Positions 17,881 to 27,122 are shown, counted from the first letter of the stretch. The stretch: DNA of 64,000 nucleotides from Xanthomonas prunicola (GCF_002846205.1 NZ_PHKV01000001.1:1116001-1180000), one strand, 5' to 3'. The notes: generated by a model not told the origin, from the sequence alone. Made by a program: numbers and translations.

Positions 17881-17902
17881 GCTGCAGCCGCGTGGCTGCA
17901 GC
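17881..17902 (+). repeat. Perfect 9-bp hairpin between immunity and effector genes
   Basis: GCTGCAGCC / GGCTGCAGC with a 4-nt loop (17890-17893), ending 8 nt before the AAGGA ribosome-binding site (17911-17915) of the effector gene. No T-run follows. It may set the ratio of the two products through partial termination or RNA processing. Confidence 0.5.
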
Positions 17903-17924
17903 ACTCAATCAAGGACCTTGAGCG

Positions 17925-19817
17925 ATGCCAACGAATTACTCACGAGCCCAAGTGCTCGACATCATTGAACGCGAGGCGGCCGAGCGGAATATTCCGCGTG
18001 ACGACTTCCTGCGTTTTGCCCATGTAGAGACTGGCGGCGCCTTCGACGAGTTGGCCAGCCGCGGAGCCGGTGGCGCAAAGGGGCTATTTCAGTTCACTCC
18101 TCCGACCGCCGCGCAATACGGCATTGCTGGACGCGAGTTGGACGCCGTGGTCAATACCGACGCAGCCGCGCAGCTGTATCTGGACAACCGGACGAGTCTG
18201 GTTAATCGGCACGAACGTGATGGGCGGCCGTATCTTTCGGGGAAGCCCGAGCCCGACGGCCTGGACATGTACCTGGCCCACCAGCAGGGCGCCGGTGGCT
18301 ACCGCTCTCTTCAGACGGCGATCGCCACGGGGACGTTTGGTCTCGAAAGCACACGCGCCAACATCCTCAACAATGTCGGCGAGAAAGAGCTGAAGTCGTT
18401 GACCGGTGTCGATTCGGCGACGTTCCGGCGCATGTCCGACAAGGACATGGCACAGACGTTCGTGCAGTACTGGGATACGAAGATGGACCGTATCCGTATT
18501 CCTGAAAAAGGCATCGAGCCCATTTCGGCCACGCAGCAGACATCGACGCAGTCTGCGCCGTCGCAGTCCGCGCCTGCCCAGCCGGAGAAAGCTGCAGCGC
18601 ACGGTATCGCGCTCCACGCGGCCTATGACCTCACCAACAAGTACGACCACGTCAAATACGGTCTGGGCGCAAAAGATCCGGACAAAGGCAGGGTCGATTG
18701 TTCTGGCTGGGTGGTCGAGATGCAGAACGCGACCATGGATGAAATCAACAAGGGCGCCGGCAAGGCCGTCTTTACCAAGGACGAAAAGTTCAGCCCTGGT
18801 TTCGACAGTGCCTCGGAGCTGCTGCGCAAGGCCGAGCAGCGCTCTGGTGTCCTGATCCAAGGCAAAGACGTCACTGCCCAGACCCTCAAAGAGGGCATGA
18901 TCATTGGCGAGGACAATGGCCCCCAGAGTTGGGACAAGGGGCGTTACAAGGGCATCGACCACATCACCATGGTGGTGCGCGACCCCAAGGATGGCCAGCT
19001 CAAGATCAGCCAATCGCGTGGCGGTGAGGGTGTCGAACTCAGCTCGCTGGATGCCTACCTTGAGCGCAAGCACGCCAAGGGCGTCAAGCTCTACGCCAGC
19101 GACCCGCTGTCTGAGGCGCGCGACCTGCTGCAGGAGCGCAGCCAGAACAAGCAGCAATCTCACGCAGCGACCGAGCACAAGCCCAGCCAGGCACATGCCG
19201 CCGGCGATGCGCCAAGTGTCCTGCGCGAAAATGCACATGGCGCGGAAGTACGCACATTGCAGCAGACGCTGCAGCAACTGGGTTACAAGGACGCGGGCGG
19301 CAACGAACTCAAGCCCGACGGCGCCTATGGCCAGCGCACGATTGACGCGGTCAAGGCGTTCCAGCGTGCGCATGGGCTGCAGGACGACGGCGTGGTTGGC
19401 CGCGACACGCTTGCTGCGCTGAAGCAGGCGGAAAAAACGCCTCTGCTCTCCGAGAAAACCAACCCGGACCACCCGCTATTCAATCAAGCCGTCAGTAAGC
19501 TCGAACAGCTCGGCCCGAATGCCTTCGCCAACCGGCAGCAGTTGGTGAATGCTGCTGGCCACATGACCTTCGAAGCGAAGGTCAGCGGTTTGCAGCGCAT
19601 CGACATGGTGGCGCCAAGCAAGGATGGCAATGGACTGTTTGGCGTACAGGGTCAGCTCAACGACCCGGCGCATCAGCGGATCTACACCGACAAGGCAACC
19701 GCTGCGGAACGTCCGCTGGAGCAAAGCAGCAATGCCGTGCGACAGGAAGCGCAAACGCAAACGCAGGTTCAAGATCAGCATGAGCAGCAACGCAACCAGG
19801 CGCGCAGCGTCGGTTGA
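17925..19817 (+). CDS. Peptidoglycan hydrolase effector with XVIPCD secretion tail (X-Tfe type)
   Basis: 630 aa in four parts. (1) Residues about 1-190: lytic-transglycosylase/lysozyme-like, catalytic Glu candidate E35 in FAHVETGG, then AKGLFQFTPPTAAQYG (the G-x-x-Q block of the SLT fold). (2) About 225-392: NlpC/P60-like papain-fold domain, nucleophile candidate C259 in GRVDCSGWV and His candidate H346 in GIDHITMVV. (3) About 430-502: PG_binding_1 repeat (VRTLQQTLQQLGY, TIDAVKAFQRAHGL, VGRDTLAAL). (4) About 513-630: XVIPCD-like tail with HPLFNQAVSKLEQLG, SGLQRIDMVAPSKDG, LFGVQGQLNDPAHQRIY and LEQSS, ending Gln-rich. No signal peptide, as expected for VirB/VirD4-dependent secretion into rival bacteria. 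AAGGA precedes ATG 17925. The combination suggests cleavage of both glycan and stem peptide. No secretion machinery gene lies in the window. Confidence 0.88.
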   Translation: MPTNYSRAQVLDIIEREAAERNIPRDDFLRFAHVETGGAFDELASRGAGGAKGLFQFTPPTAAQYGIAGRELDAVVNTDAAAQLYLDNRTSLVNRHERDGRPYLSGKPEPDGLDMYLAHQQGAGGYRSLQTAIATGTFGLESTRANILNNVGEKELKSLTGVDSATFRRMSDKDMAQTFVQYWDTKMDRIRIPEKGIEPISATQQTSTQSAPSQSAPAQPEKAAAHGIALHAAYDLTNKYDHVKYGLGAKDPDKGRVDCSGWVVEMQNATMDEINKGAGKAVFTKDEKFSPGFDSASELLRKAEQRSGVLIQGKDVTAQTLKEGMIIGEDNGPQSWDKGRYKGIDHITMVVRDPKDGQLKISQSRGGEGVELSSLDAYLERKHAKGVKLYASDPLSEARDLLQERSQNKQQSHAATEHKPSQAHAAGDAPSVLRENAHGAEVRTLQQTLQQLGYKDAGGNELKPDGAYGQRTIDAVKAFQRAHGLQDDGVVGRDTLAALKQAEKTPLLSEKTNPDHPLFNQAVSKLEQLGPNAFANRQQLVNAAGHMTFEAKVSGLQRIDMVAPSKDGNGLFGVQGQLNDPAHQRIYTDKATAAERPLEQSSNAVRQEAQTQTQVQDQHEQQRNQARSVG

Positions 19818-19837
19818 TCTTCGCGCAATGGAAACAC

Positions 19838-19878
19838 AGAAGAGGCACCGATCGATGGATCGGTGCCCCTTCTGGTTT
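19838..19878 (+). terminator. Terminator-like long hairpin after the effector gene
   Basis: 10-bp perfect stem (19844-19853 with 19858-19867), loop GATG, extended by a further 5 bp (19838-19842 with 19869-19873) across one mismatch, then a short T-containing run (GGTTT). Confidence 0.7.
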
Positions 19879-19948
19879 AAGCCCGCATGACTCGATTTTC
19901 TCGAATCACATCAGGCGACGGATATCCGGCGCCTACAGATCTGATCCG

Positions 19949-21088
19949 TCAATTGGACGCCGCAACAGCCTCTCTGTCAGGGAACCATTGCGGCAACCGC
20001 TCGGCGAATTTCGCTGCGCATTCGTCGCTGTAGGCTTGTGCAGCCTCTTTGACCAACGCGTAATCGTTGGCTTCCCATTCTTCTAGTGAGGCGGTGCGCG
20101 GTGTCGGCGCACAGTCCAGACTGATCGGGTTCGCCTTGCGCTTCAGGAAGCCGCTGCGCTCACCACCAATCGTCACCGCATAGCGCAGCTCATAAGGCGA
20201 TTTGGTATCGGCCAGGCTCTGATAAACGAGCAGCCAGTCAGACATCAGTACCTGCAACGGGAACGGGTCCGCTGGCAGTGCGGCCGGATGTCCGGTGAAG
20301 TAGGTCTTCAAATGCGCGTTGACTGCATCGCGCTGCAATTGATAGCCAGGATTCCCCAGGCCTTCCATCTTTTCGCCTTTCAGCTGATCTTTTCCGAAAG
20401 CCGATACTGCAACGCCACGCGCAAACAGGCTGGTCGCGATTTGCAAGCCTACCGCCACCCCGGTGTGACCGCGGCGCACGACACGCAGCATTTCGTCACC
20501 GTTGGGCAGACCGTTCGAGCCCACACGCATGCTGGAATGCAACGGGAGCTGTAAGGCCCAATCCGCCGATGGGGCAACGACCGCGCCTGCATCGGACTGC
20601 AGACTTGGCTGCTCGCCTGTTGCAGCGACTGACACAGTGCCTGCAACTGCAGCAGCGGCATAGGCCGTTGCTGTCGAAAAATCACCAGCCGCAAACGCTG
20701 GCGTCACTGCAGTGGCCTCGGTCACGCGCGCAGGCGTACAGAACGTGCCAGCCGCGCGCATCTGCGCTTCATGGAAGCCGATGCCGTTGACCTGGTGCAC
20801 CACGGCATCCTTGCCGTACTGCTCCACCAGCTTGCCGATCAATGCATCGGACGGCGATTGCTGTGCGCAGACCTTGGCGGCTGCGATGCGCGACCAGGCA
20901 AATTGCAGCGCGGGATCCCAGCCCATCGCATCTTCGCCCACGAATCCGTGGTCGTAGTGATACGCGTAGATGGCAGGGTCGATCTCCTGCAACGTCATTC
21001 CGCCCTGACCGGCATAGCCCAGCGGCACGTCTTGCGCAACGGCAAGCCCGGGCAGGGCCAATAGCGCCGCCGCGATACACGTCTTCAT
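19949..21088 (-). CDS. Exported protein of unknown function
   Basis: 379 aa with a clear signal peptide (MKTCIAAALLALPGLAVAQ). The mature protein begins DVPLGYAGQGGMTLQEIDPAIYAYHYDHGF and continues with mixed alpha/beta sequence; the middle (about 120-165) is low-complexity Ala/Thr/Val. I recognise no domain or catalytic motif. It is convergent with the effector gene and separated from it by the terminator-like hairpin, so no operon link is implied. It may be a periplasmic or secreted protein; no substrate can be proposed. Confidence 0.65.
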   Translation of the reverse strand: MKTCIAAALLALPGLAVAQDVPLGYAGQGGMTLQEIDPAIYAYHYDHGFVGEDAMGWDPALQFAWSRIAAAKVCAQQSPSDALIGKLVEQYGKDAVVHQVNGIGFHEAQMRAAGTFCTPARVTEATAVTPAFAAGDFSTATAYAAAAVAGTVSVAATGEQPSLQSDAGAVVAPSADWALQLPLHSSMRVGSNGLPNGDEMLRVVRRGHTGVAVGLQIATSLFARGVAVSAFGKDQLKGEKMEGLGNPGYQLQRDAVNAHLKTYFTGHPAALPADPFPLQVLMSDWLLVYQSLADTKSPYELRYAVTIGGERSGFLKRKANPISLDCAPTPRTASLEEWEANDYALVKEAAQAYSDECAAKFAERLPQWFPDREAVAASN

Positions 21089-21321
21089 GAATCCCTGTCC
21101 CTATGGATCAGTGCGACGCGCTGCATGTCCCCCATGCAGCGCGACCGATGCACCAACGCTTGCACGCGCTGGCCCCAACAACATGCAGGGTTCTGATTGA
21201 CGGGTAATGGCACAACGCACCCGGCCGATCGTCCTGCAGGGATAGTGTGCCCGCACAAGGCAGCCATCGCAGTCGGGGCGGTCCCGACGCATGTGGGGAC
21301 CGCCCCTCAGATGCTCACTGC

Positions 21322-21795
21322 TCAGGCATGCAGAATTCCACCCGCGCTCGGTTGCCAATCGCGCGGGGTGCGCAGTGCGGCGAGGGTGCGCACCAGTTCG
21401 CGATAGCTCTCGGCCAGTTGCGCGAACAGACCTGCGTCGCTGCAGCGGGTATCGGCCACTTCCGAATACGCGCCTCTGCCCAGGTCGATGAAGTAATCCA
21501 CACTGAGCCGACGGCGTTGCGCCACGCCTGGGAACAAGCCTGCAATCAGCAAGCAGCCGTCGCCCACATCGCGCAACGCGTCGGCACGCACGCTACCGAT
21601 CTGATCCTGCGCATGCAGCCATGCCAGCGCCTGCGTCCGCGAAAGCAGATGCGCATCGCGCTGGAAGCGCAGCAACACGAACACCAAATAGTGCTCGCGT
21701 GATTCGTCCAGCGGACGTGCAATCCGCTGCCCCGCCTCACGTACCAACGCTTGCCACAACTCGGCCGGCGCGCCCTGTTTGAAAGACTCGTGCAT
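21322..21795 (-). CDS. Small conserved-looking protein of unknown function
   Basis: 157 aa, no signal peptide or membrane segment, mostly helical by composition: LWQALVREAGQRIARPLDESREHYLVFVLLRFQRD, then GCLLIAGLFPGVAQRRRLSVDYFIDLGRGAY and AESYRELVRTLAALR. ATG 21795 is fixed by an excellent AGGAGGACGT ribosome-binding site directly upstream on the minus strand; the open frame 18 codons further up has no such signal. The strong translation signal and sensible composition support a real gene, but I do not recognise the family. Confidence 0.65.
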   Translation of the reverse strand: MHESFKQGAPAELWQALVREAGQRIARPLDESREHYLVFVLLRFQRDAHLLSRTQALAWLHAQDQIGSVRADALRDVGDGCLLIAGLFPGVAQRRRLSVDYFIDLGRGAYSEVADTRCSDAGLFAQLAESYRELVRTLAALRTPRDWQPSAGGILHA

Positions 21796-22477
21796 ACGTC
21801 CTCCTGCGTGGTGGGACCCTCGGCAAGACAGAAGCATATTCCGAGCCAAACTGTTAGCACTGCCGGTTACCGAGCGCTAACGCGAGCAGTGCCCACGATC
21901 CTGAGCAATCGATAGCGAGGAGCCATGCCATCCGCATTTGCGACATCCTTGCAGCGAGACGGGAGATGTTACCCCCCGCGACGCGCCGCTTACTTGCACA
22001 TACCGCTGGAACACAAGGCACACAACACGGCTCCTGTCACGAGGTAGGCCAGCTGGTGGCGCATGCACCATGCCAGTGGCATCAAACCGCATCCCCATCG
22101 CAATGACCGTGCGGTTCTGTCCCACCTCGCTATACCGATGCCTCGGCATGTTGGCGAAACCGTCACCACCGCATGATCGGTCCGAAAAAGTGACTTGGCT
22201 CGCGCCGTGAGACATTGGCGTCAAACGAACCCAACTGTGTGATCCCTGTTCGCATTCAAACGCGTGCGTATCTCTAGGATGGCCGCTGCCCGGCGAGCCC
22301 CACGCAACTGGACACCATAGTTCTGCGATTGCAGCGGCAACATGCGCATGCATGACGCCCAGCCTGTGCCTTCCTCCATCGACGGCCGCAAAACTGCCAT
22401 GCGAGATCACGACGCGTGTTTTGCGCGCGCTCGCGCCTTCCGGAAGATGTTCGCTTCCGTATCAGGAGTCATTCGAG
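21796..22477. other. Long intergenic region without a supported gene
   Basis: 682 bp between divergent genes. Open frames exist on both strands but have Cys/His/Ser/Gly-rich, non-protein-like composition and no ribosome-binding site. I looked for a paired TTCGC plant-inducible-promoter box before the beta-helix gene and found only unpaired TTCGC copies (around 22248 and 22451). Confidence 0.4.
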
Positions 22478-24928
22478 ATGGTTGTAAAAACGTCCACGTT
22501 CATTGCGTTACTCGCATCGACACTATTCCTTTCAAGTAGCGATGGCGATGCGTCGCCACAATCAGGCGCGCCCGGCATGCGTGCACGCGCAGGCGCGGTG
22601 ATCTCTCCTGCATCTGCGGCCTATCCAGGCCCGGCAGAAGTACCTGCCGGCACCGCGATCACGTTCTGGGCATCACAACCGGTCGATCGCGACGAGACGG
22701 TGGTGGTCAGCGGCGGCAACATCAGTCCCACCGCGACAGTGCGGCTTACCCGGCTCGACGATAGCGCGGCAGGCAATCCGCTGGAGACAGCAGACAGCGC
22801 CAACAATGGCTGGAGCAGCGTGACTCCGATCCAGGCTACCGAGCAATCGCTCAAGTTCCAACTTCCCGATATCGCGCGTGGCGTCTACGCGTATCAGATC
22901 GTCACCGGCAACGGTACGGGTGCGACGACGCTGGTGAATGCCCCGGACATCTGGTTCGTGCAGGGCAACGTCGGCAGTGGTGCATCGCCGCGTGGCAGGC
23001 TCAATGTGTTCGGCACCGCATTGGGCAGGATGTCGGCATCGAACCAGCCTGTGCAGCTTGCGCTGGTCAGGAATGGCACCGTGCAACGCATCCTGATCGC
23101 CGACGAATCCAACCCCAAAGAAGGCATGTACGCACAGAGCTTCGCCATTCCGGCCGACATGCCCGAAGGCGATTACGAGCTGTATTTGCATAACGGCTCC
23201 GGCGGCCCAAGCGCATGGAGCCGCTATCAGAATTTCGGTGTCGGCGCAGATCGCACCGCTCCACGTCGCACCATCACCACCGTCAGCATTGCCTATCCGA
23301 CCAACTGGCCGAACATCCAGTGCAGGGTGGCCCCGGCGAGCGGCAATGGCGCACCGGACGATGCGAGTTTTGCCGCAGCATTCGCCTGCGCGGCCAACGG
23401 CGGTGTGGTGTCGATTCCCGCCGGCAGATACACCTTGTCGCAGCAATACGCACAAGGATTCAATCAGACGATTCCTAACCACGTGGTGATCGCGGGCGCG
23501 GGCAAGGACGCCACGGTGCTGTCCTTTCCGATTGCCAATAACACCACGTTGTTCAAGGGCAACGGCATCTTTTACACGCCGCCACGTCAACCCAAGTGCG
23601 ATCAGCAGATCAACTGGGCCACCAACCTGTTTGGCATACGCGACCTGGCCATCGAAGCGCCCGCCATGCGCGAAGGAACCGGCATCGTGTTCGAGCATAT
23701 GCCGCTGACGGATCTGCGCTCGGTCCCCTTCGTGCGCGATATCCGGCTCACCCTCGGCAGGCAAACCGATCGCACGGCCAGCGGGCCGCTGACGACCGGC
23801 ATCCAGGCGAGCAATATCTCCAACCTGCAGATCAGCGGAAACGACATCACCGCCAGCAAGCCGATCACCATGGATAAGCATGTGTACGGCGCCACCGTGC
23901 AAAACAACACACTGCGTTGGCACGAGCTGGCACTGACCTTCAATCACGATGTGCAGAACGCGCTCATCACGCACAACCAGCACATCTCCGCCGGTGCGCC
24001 GTACCACAAGACGCCGTCGGAACTGGGCTTTGCTGCGCCTGGTCGTGATGTGTATTACGCAGACAATGCCAGCCAGTATCCGCAGGATGCGCAGCAGACC
24101 TGGCAGCTGACGATGGACGAAGGCATCGGCAACTATCTTGGCAAGGTCGCTGCCAGTTCAGGAACGACACTGACGTTGGCCAGCAATGCGAAAGACGTTC
24201 CGTATCTGTGCGATCCCGATGGCAACTCAGTGATGATTGTCTCCGGCAAGGGCGCCGGCCAGATGCGTTACTTGATGGGCAATGCATCGCCGCTGGGCAA
24301 CCGCGTGAACCTGGACCGTGCATGGGACATCCCGCCCGACCAGAGCTCCATCGTCACCATCGTGACCACTAACGGGCGGATGTTATTTGTCAATAACGAC
24401 CATGGTGGCGCTGGCCCGATCACCAACTTCTTTCCTTCCGCCGACGTCATCCATGCATACAACCGGCTGCATCGCTTTGGTGCTGGAATCGTGCAGCCCA
24501 CCGGATTTTATACCGATGCCAACTCACTACTGGCAGGCTGGCATTCGCAGATGCTCAATAATGAAATTACTGCAGATGCGGTTGCCAACCCGTCCTCGAT
24601 CGGTGGCCAGACGGCAGTATTCAACCTGCAGGGAAGCAACCTGATGATCAGCGAAGGCAATCGAGAAAACGCCTGGTACACCGATGCGGTCACCAACACC
24701 GGCATCATCCGCAATAACCGCTTCGCTGTCGGCGCAACCGGAAGCGTGGGCTTGTGGGATCGAGTAAAGAACTCGCTGATCGAACACAACATCACGCCAG
24801 AGGTCCGCATTCAAAATGAAAACGTCAAAGACTCATTGGTGCGCGGCAACCGCACCGCAAACGGGGAAAAGTCACAGGTGATCGTGAATGAGCCTCGGCC
24901 GGAAAATGGCAATCTGATCGTACCGTAG
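22478..24928 (+). CDS. Large secreted right-handed beta-helix (pectate-lyase-like fold) protein
   Basis: 816 aa, exported (signal peptide to about residue 25, FIALLASTLFLSSSDGDA). Residues about 40-250 form beta-sandwich-like segments (PGPAEVPAGTAITFWASQPVD, YAYQIVTGNGTGATTLVNAPDIWFV, YELYLHNGSGGPSAW). From about 270 comes a pectate-lyase-superfamily type helix: DDASFAAAFACAANGGVVSIPAGRYTL, VVIAGAGKDATVLSF, then many coil repeats with Asn ladders (GIQASNISNLQISGNDI, ALITHNQHISAG, TGIIRNNRFAVG, NSLIEHNITPEV). ATG 22478 has AGGAG 9 nt upstream. Likely a polysaccharide-active or surface protein; substrate unknown and no catalytic triad could be assigned. Monocistronic. Confidence 0.75.
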   Translation: MVVKTSTFIALLASTLFLSSSDGDASPQSGAPGMRARAGAVISPASAAYPGPAEVPAGTAITFWASQPVDRDETVVVSGGNISPTATVRLTRLDDSAAGNPLETADSANNGWSSVTPIQATEQSLKFQLPDIARGVYAYQIVTGNGTGATTLVNAPDIWFVQGNVGSGASPRGRLNVFGTALGRMSASNQPVQLALVRNGTVQRILIADESNPKEGMYAQSFAIPADMPEGDYELYLHNGSGGPSAWSRYQNFGVGADRTAPRRTITTVSIAYPTNWPNIQCRVAPASGNGAPDDASFAAAFACAANGGVVSIPAGRYTLSQQYAQGFNQTIPNHVVIAGAGKDATVLSFPIANNTTLFKGNGIFYTPPRQPKCDQQINWATNLFGIRDLAIEAPAMREGTGIVFEHMPLTDLRSVPFVRDIRLTLGRQTDRTASGPLTTGIQASNISNLQISGNDITASKPITMDKHVYGATVQNNTLRWHELALTFNHDVQNALITHNQHISAGAPYHKTPSELGFAAPGRDVYYADNASQYPQDAQQTWQLTMDEGIGNYLGKVAASSGTTLTLASNAKDVPYLCDPDGNSVMIVSGKGAGQMRYLMGNASPLGNRVNLDRAWDIPPDQSSIVTIVTTNGRMLFVNNDHGGAGPITNFFPSADVIHAYNRLHRFGAGIVQPTGFYTDANSLLAGWHSQMLNNEITADAVANPSSIGGQTAVFNLQGSNLMISEGNRENAWYTDAVTNTGIIRNNRFAVGATGSVGLWDRVKNSLIEHNITPEVRIQNENVKDSLVRGNRTANGEKSQVIVNEPRPENGNLIVP

Positions 24929-25119
24929 CCACACAAGCGCCGTTACGCTGTTGCCCACCGGGTAGCAGCGTACCGGCTGGTTCGCGTGGCCGAGACAATA
25001 CGCGCATTGCACTGAAATCGCAGATGTGGAGAACACCATCTGGTAAACAATCGCCAGCAGGATATCAAGCATTGACTGCGCCCAGCCTGCGCTGAGCGCA
25101 GCCCTTCGACGCGCCGCGC

Positions 25120-26949
25120 TTACTCCACCGTCACCGACTTGGCCAGATTGCGCGGCTTGTCCACATCGGTGCCGCGCGCCAGGGACGTGTGGTAGGCCAG
25201 CAACTGCACCGGAATGGTGTGGATCACCGGCGACAGCACGCCGGCATGGCGTGGGGTGCGGATGACATGCACGCCTTCGGAGTCGCTGAAGTGGCTGTCC
25301 TGGTCGGCAAACACGAACAGCTCGCCGCCGCGCGCGCGCACTTCCTGCATGTTGGATTTGACCTTTTCCAGCAGGCGATCGTTCGGCGCGATCACCACCA
25401 CCGGCATCGCCGCGTCCACCAGGGCCAGCGGGCCGTGCTTCAACTCGCCGGCCGGATACGCTTCGGCGTGGATATAGGAAATTTCCTTGAGCTTGAGCGC
25501 GCCTTCCAGCGCGATCGGGTAATGCAGGCCGCGGCCGAGAAACAATGCGTTTTCCTTGGCCGAAAACCGCTCGGCCCAGGCCATGATCTGCGGCTCCAGA
25601 TTCAGCGCGTGCTGCACGCTGCCCGGCAGAAAGCGCAGTTGCTCCAGATACTCCGCTTCTTCGGCGTCACTGATGCGGCCCTGCAACCTGCCAAGCACCA
25701 TGGTGAGCTGGAACAACACCGCCAGCTGGGTGGTGAATGCCTTGGTCGATGCCACGCCAATCTCGGCGCCGGCACGCGTGTAGCAGACCAGTTCGCTGGC
25801 GCGCGGGATTGCGCTCTCCGGCACGTTGCAGATCGACAGCGTGTGCAGATGCCCGAGCGATTTGGCGTATTTCAGCGCTTCCATCGTGTCCAGCGTTTCA
25901 CCGGACTGCGAGATGGTGACGATCAGGTGCTTGGGATTTGCATACGCGGTGCGGTAGCGGTACTCGCTTGCGATCTCCACGCTGCACGGCAGCCCGGCAA
26001 TGGCTTCGATCCAGTAACGCGCGGTCATGCCGGCGTAGTAGCTGGTACCGCAGGCCAGGATCTGCACACCTTCGATATCGCGCAATACCGTTTCTGCGTT
26101 GGCACCGAACAGCGATGCAGGAAAGCCCTTGGCATCGATGGCCGCTTCGATGGTGTCGGCCAGTGCGCGCGGCTGCTCGTGGATTTCCTTCTGCATGAAA
26201 TGCCGGAACGGCCCCAGCTCCAGCGAGGCCAGCGACACGTCCGACAAATGCAGCGGGCGCTCGATCGGCGCATCGTTGCTGTCGAAGATGCGCACACCAT
26301 CGCGGCGCAGTTCGGCGGTGTCGCCTTCTTCGAGGAAGATCACCTGGCGCGTGGCCTGCACGATGGCCGACACGTCGGAGGCGACGAAGTTTTCGCCCTC
26401 GCCCACCCCGATCAGCAGCGGGCAGCCCATGCGCGCGCAGACGAAACGCTCCGGTTCGGCTTGGCTCATCACTGCCAGCGCGTAGGCACCGGTGAGTTCC
26501 TTCACGGTGCGCTGCAGCGCGGTCAGCAGGTCGCTCGCGCTGCCCAGATGATGATGGATGAGATGCGCGATGACCTCGGTGTCGGTCTGCGACTCGAAGG
26601 TGTAGCCAAGCGCGCGCAGTTTTTCGCGCTGCTCTTCGTGGTTTTCGATGATGCCGTTATGCACCAGCGCCACGCCGGCGCTGATGTGCGGATGCGCGTT
26701 GGCTTCGGTCACGCCACCATGGGTGGCCCAGCGCGTGTGGCCGATGCCCAGGGTGGCGCCGAACTGTTCGGCTTGCGCGGCCTGCGCCATCTCGGCCACC
26801 CGCCCGGTGCGACGCACCCGGCGTACCTGCGCGCCGTCGAGCACTGCAATGCCGGAAGAATCGTAGCCGCGGTATTCCAGGCGCTTGAGTCCCTCGATCA
26901 GGACCGGGACCACATCGCGCCCGGCGATCGCTCCGACAATGCCGCACAT
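25120..26949 (-). CDS. glmS: Glucosamine-fructose-6-phosphate aminotransferase (isomerizing)
   Basis: Makes glucosamine-6-phosphate from fructose-6-phosphate and glutamine, the entry to peptidoglycan and LPS amino sugars. It starts [15 protein letters not shown]: Cys2 is the N-terminal nucleophile of the glutaminase domain after Met removal, which fixes the start at 26949. [18 protein letters not shown] is present, then two SIS domains ([23 protein letters not shown]) and the C-terminal [11 protein letters not shown]. 609 aa is the standard length. glmU, the next pathway gene present, is about 9 kb away on the same strand. No glmS ribozyme is expected in this lineage and none was seen. Confidence 0.97.
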   Translation of the reverse strand: MCGIVGAIAGRDVVPVLIEGLKRLEYRGYDSSGIAVLDGAQVRRVRRTGRVAEMAQAAQAEQFGATLGIGHTRWATHGGVTEANAHPHISAGVALVHNGIIENHEEQREKLRALGYTFESQTDTEVIAHLIHHHLGSASDLLTALQRTVKELTGAYALAVMSQAEPERFVCARMGCPLLIGVGEGENFVASDVSAIVQATRQVIFLEEGDTAELRRDGVRIFDSNDAPIERPLHLSDVSLASLELGPFRHFMQKEIHEQPRALADTIEAAIDAKGFPASLFGANAETVLRDIEGVQILACGTSYYAGMTARYWIEAIAGLPCSVEIASEYRYRTAYANPKHLIVTISQSGETLDTMEALKYAKSLGHLHTLSICNVPESAIPRASELVCYTRAGAEIGVASTKAFTTQLAVLFQLTMVLGRLQGRISDAEEAEYLEQLRFLPGSVQHALNLEPQIMAWAERFSAKENALFLGRGLHYPIALEGALKLKEISYIHAEAYPAGELKHGPLALVDAAMPVVVIAPNDRLLEKVKSNMQEVRARGGELFVFADQDSHFSDSEGVHVIRTPRHAGVLSPVIHTIPVQLLAYHTSLARGTDVDKPRNLAKSVTVE

Positions 26950-26972
26950 AGGACAGCTCTCAGAAAAGAAGT

Positions 26973-27060
26973 CGGACATTTTAGCGTGTCCGCTCTTGTC
27001 CGCTGCATGACCCTGCCCGGACAGCGTGTCCGCCACCGGTGTCCGCGGACACTGCGGACA
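26973..27060. promoter_or_regulatory. Cluster of eight TGTCCG/CGGACA hexamers: predicted enhancer for the exporter operon
   Basis: Hexamers at 26973-26978, 26987-26992, 26997-27002, 27018-27023, 27027-27032, 27040-27045, 27046-27051 and 27055-27060. 27039-27052 is the perfect palindrome GTGTCCGCGGACAC, and 27018-27032 is CGGACA-GCG-TGTCCG. The densest part lies about 75-115 nt upstream of the predicted sigma54 start, a normal place for an enhancer-binding protein; the regulator encoded in the operon is the natural candidate. Confidence 0.6.
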
Positions 27061-27106
27061 CTGGCCGCATTGACCCGAATACCTTTGATATCAGCCACTT
27101 GGAAGT

Positions 27107-27122
27107 TGGCACGCAGTCTGCT
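27107..27122 (+). promoter_or_regulatory. Predicted sigma54 (-24/-12) promoter of the exporter operon
   Basis: TGGCACGCAGTCTGCT: GG at 27108-27109 and GC at 27120-27121 with the required 10-nt interval, one mismatch from TGGCAC-N5-TTGCW. Transcription would start near 27133, inside the first in-frame ATG (27131), which favours translation from ATG 27155. Confidence 0.65.

Noticed and set aside
21877..22410. 177-codon minus-strand open frame in the long gap
   Set aside because: Cys/His/Gly/Ser-rich, no ribosome-binding site, no domain; treated as chance open frame.
22230..22477. Possible PIP box (TTCGC-N15-TTCGC) for HrpX control of the beta-helix gene
   Set aside because: TTCGC copies near 22248 and 22451 lack a partner at 15 nt.
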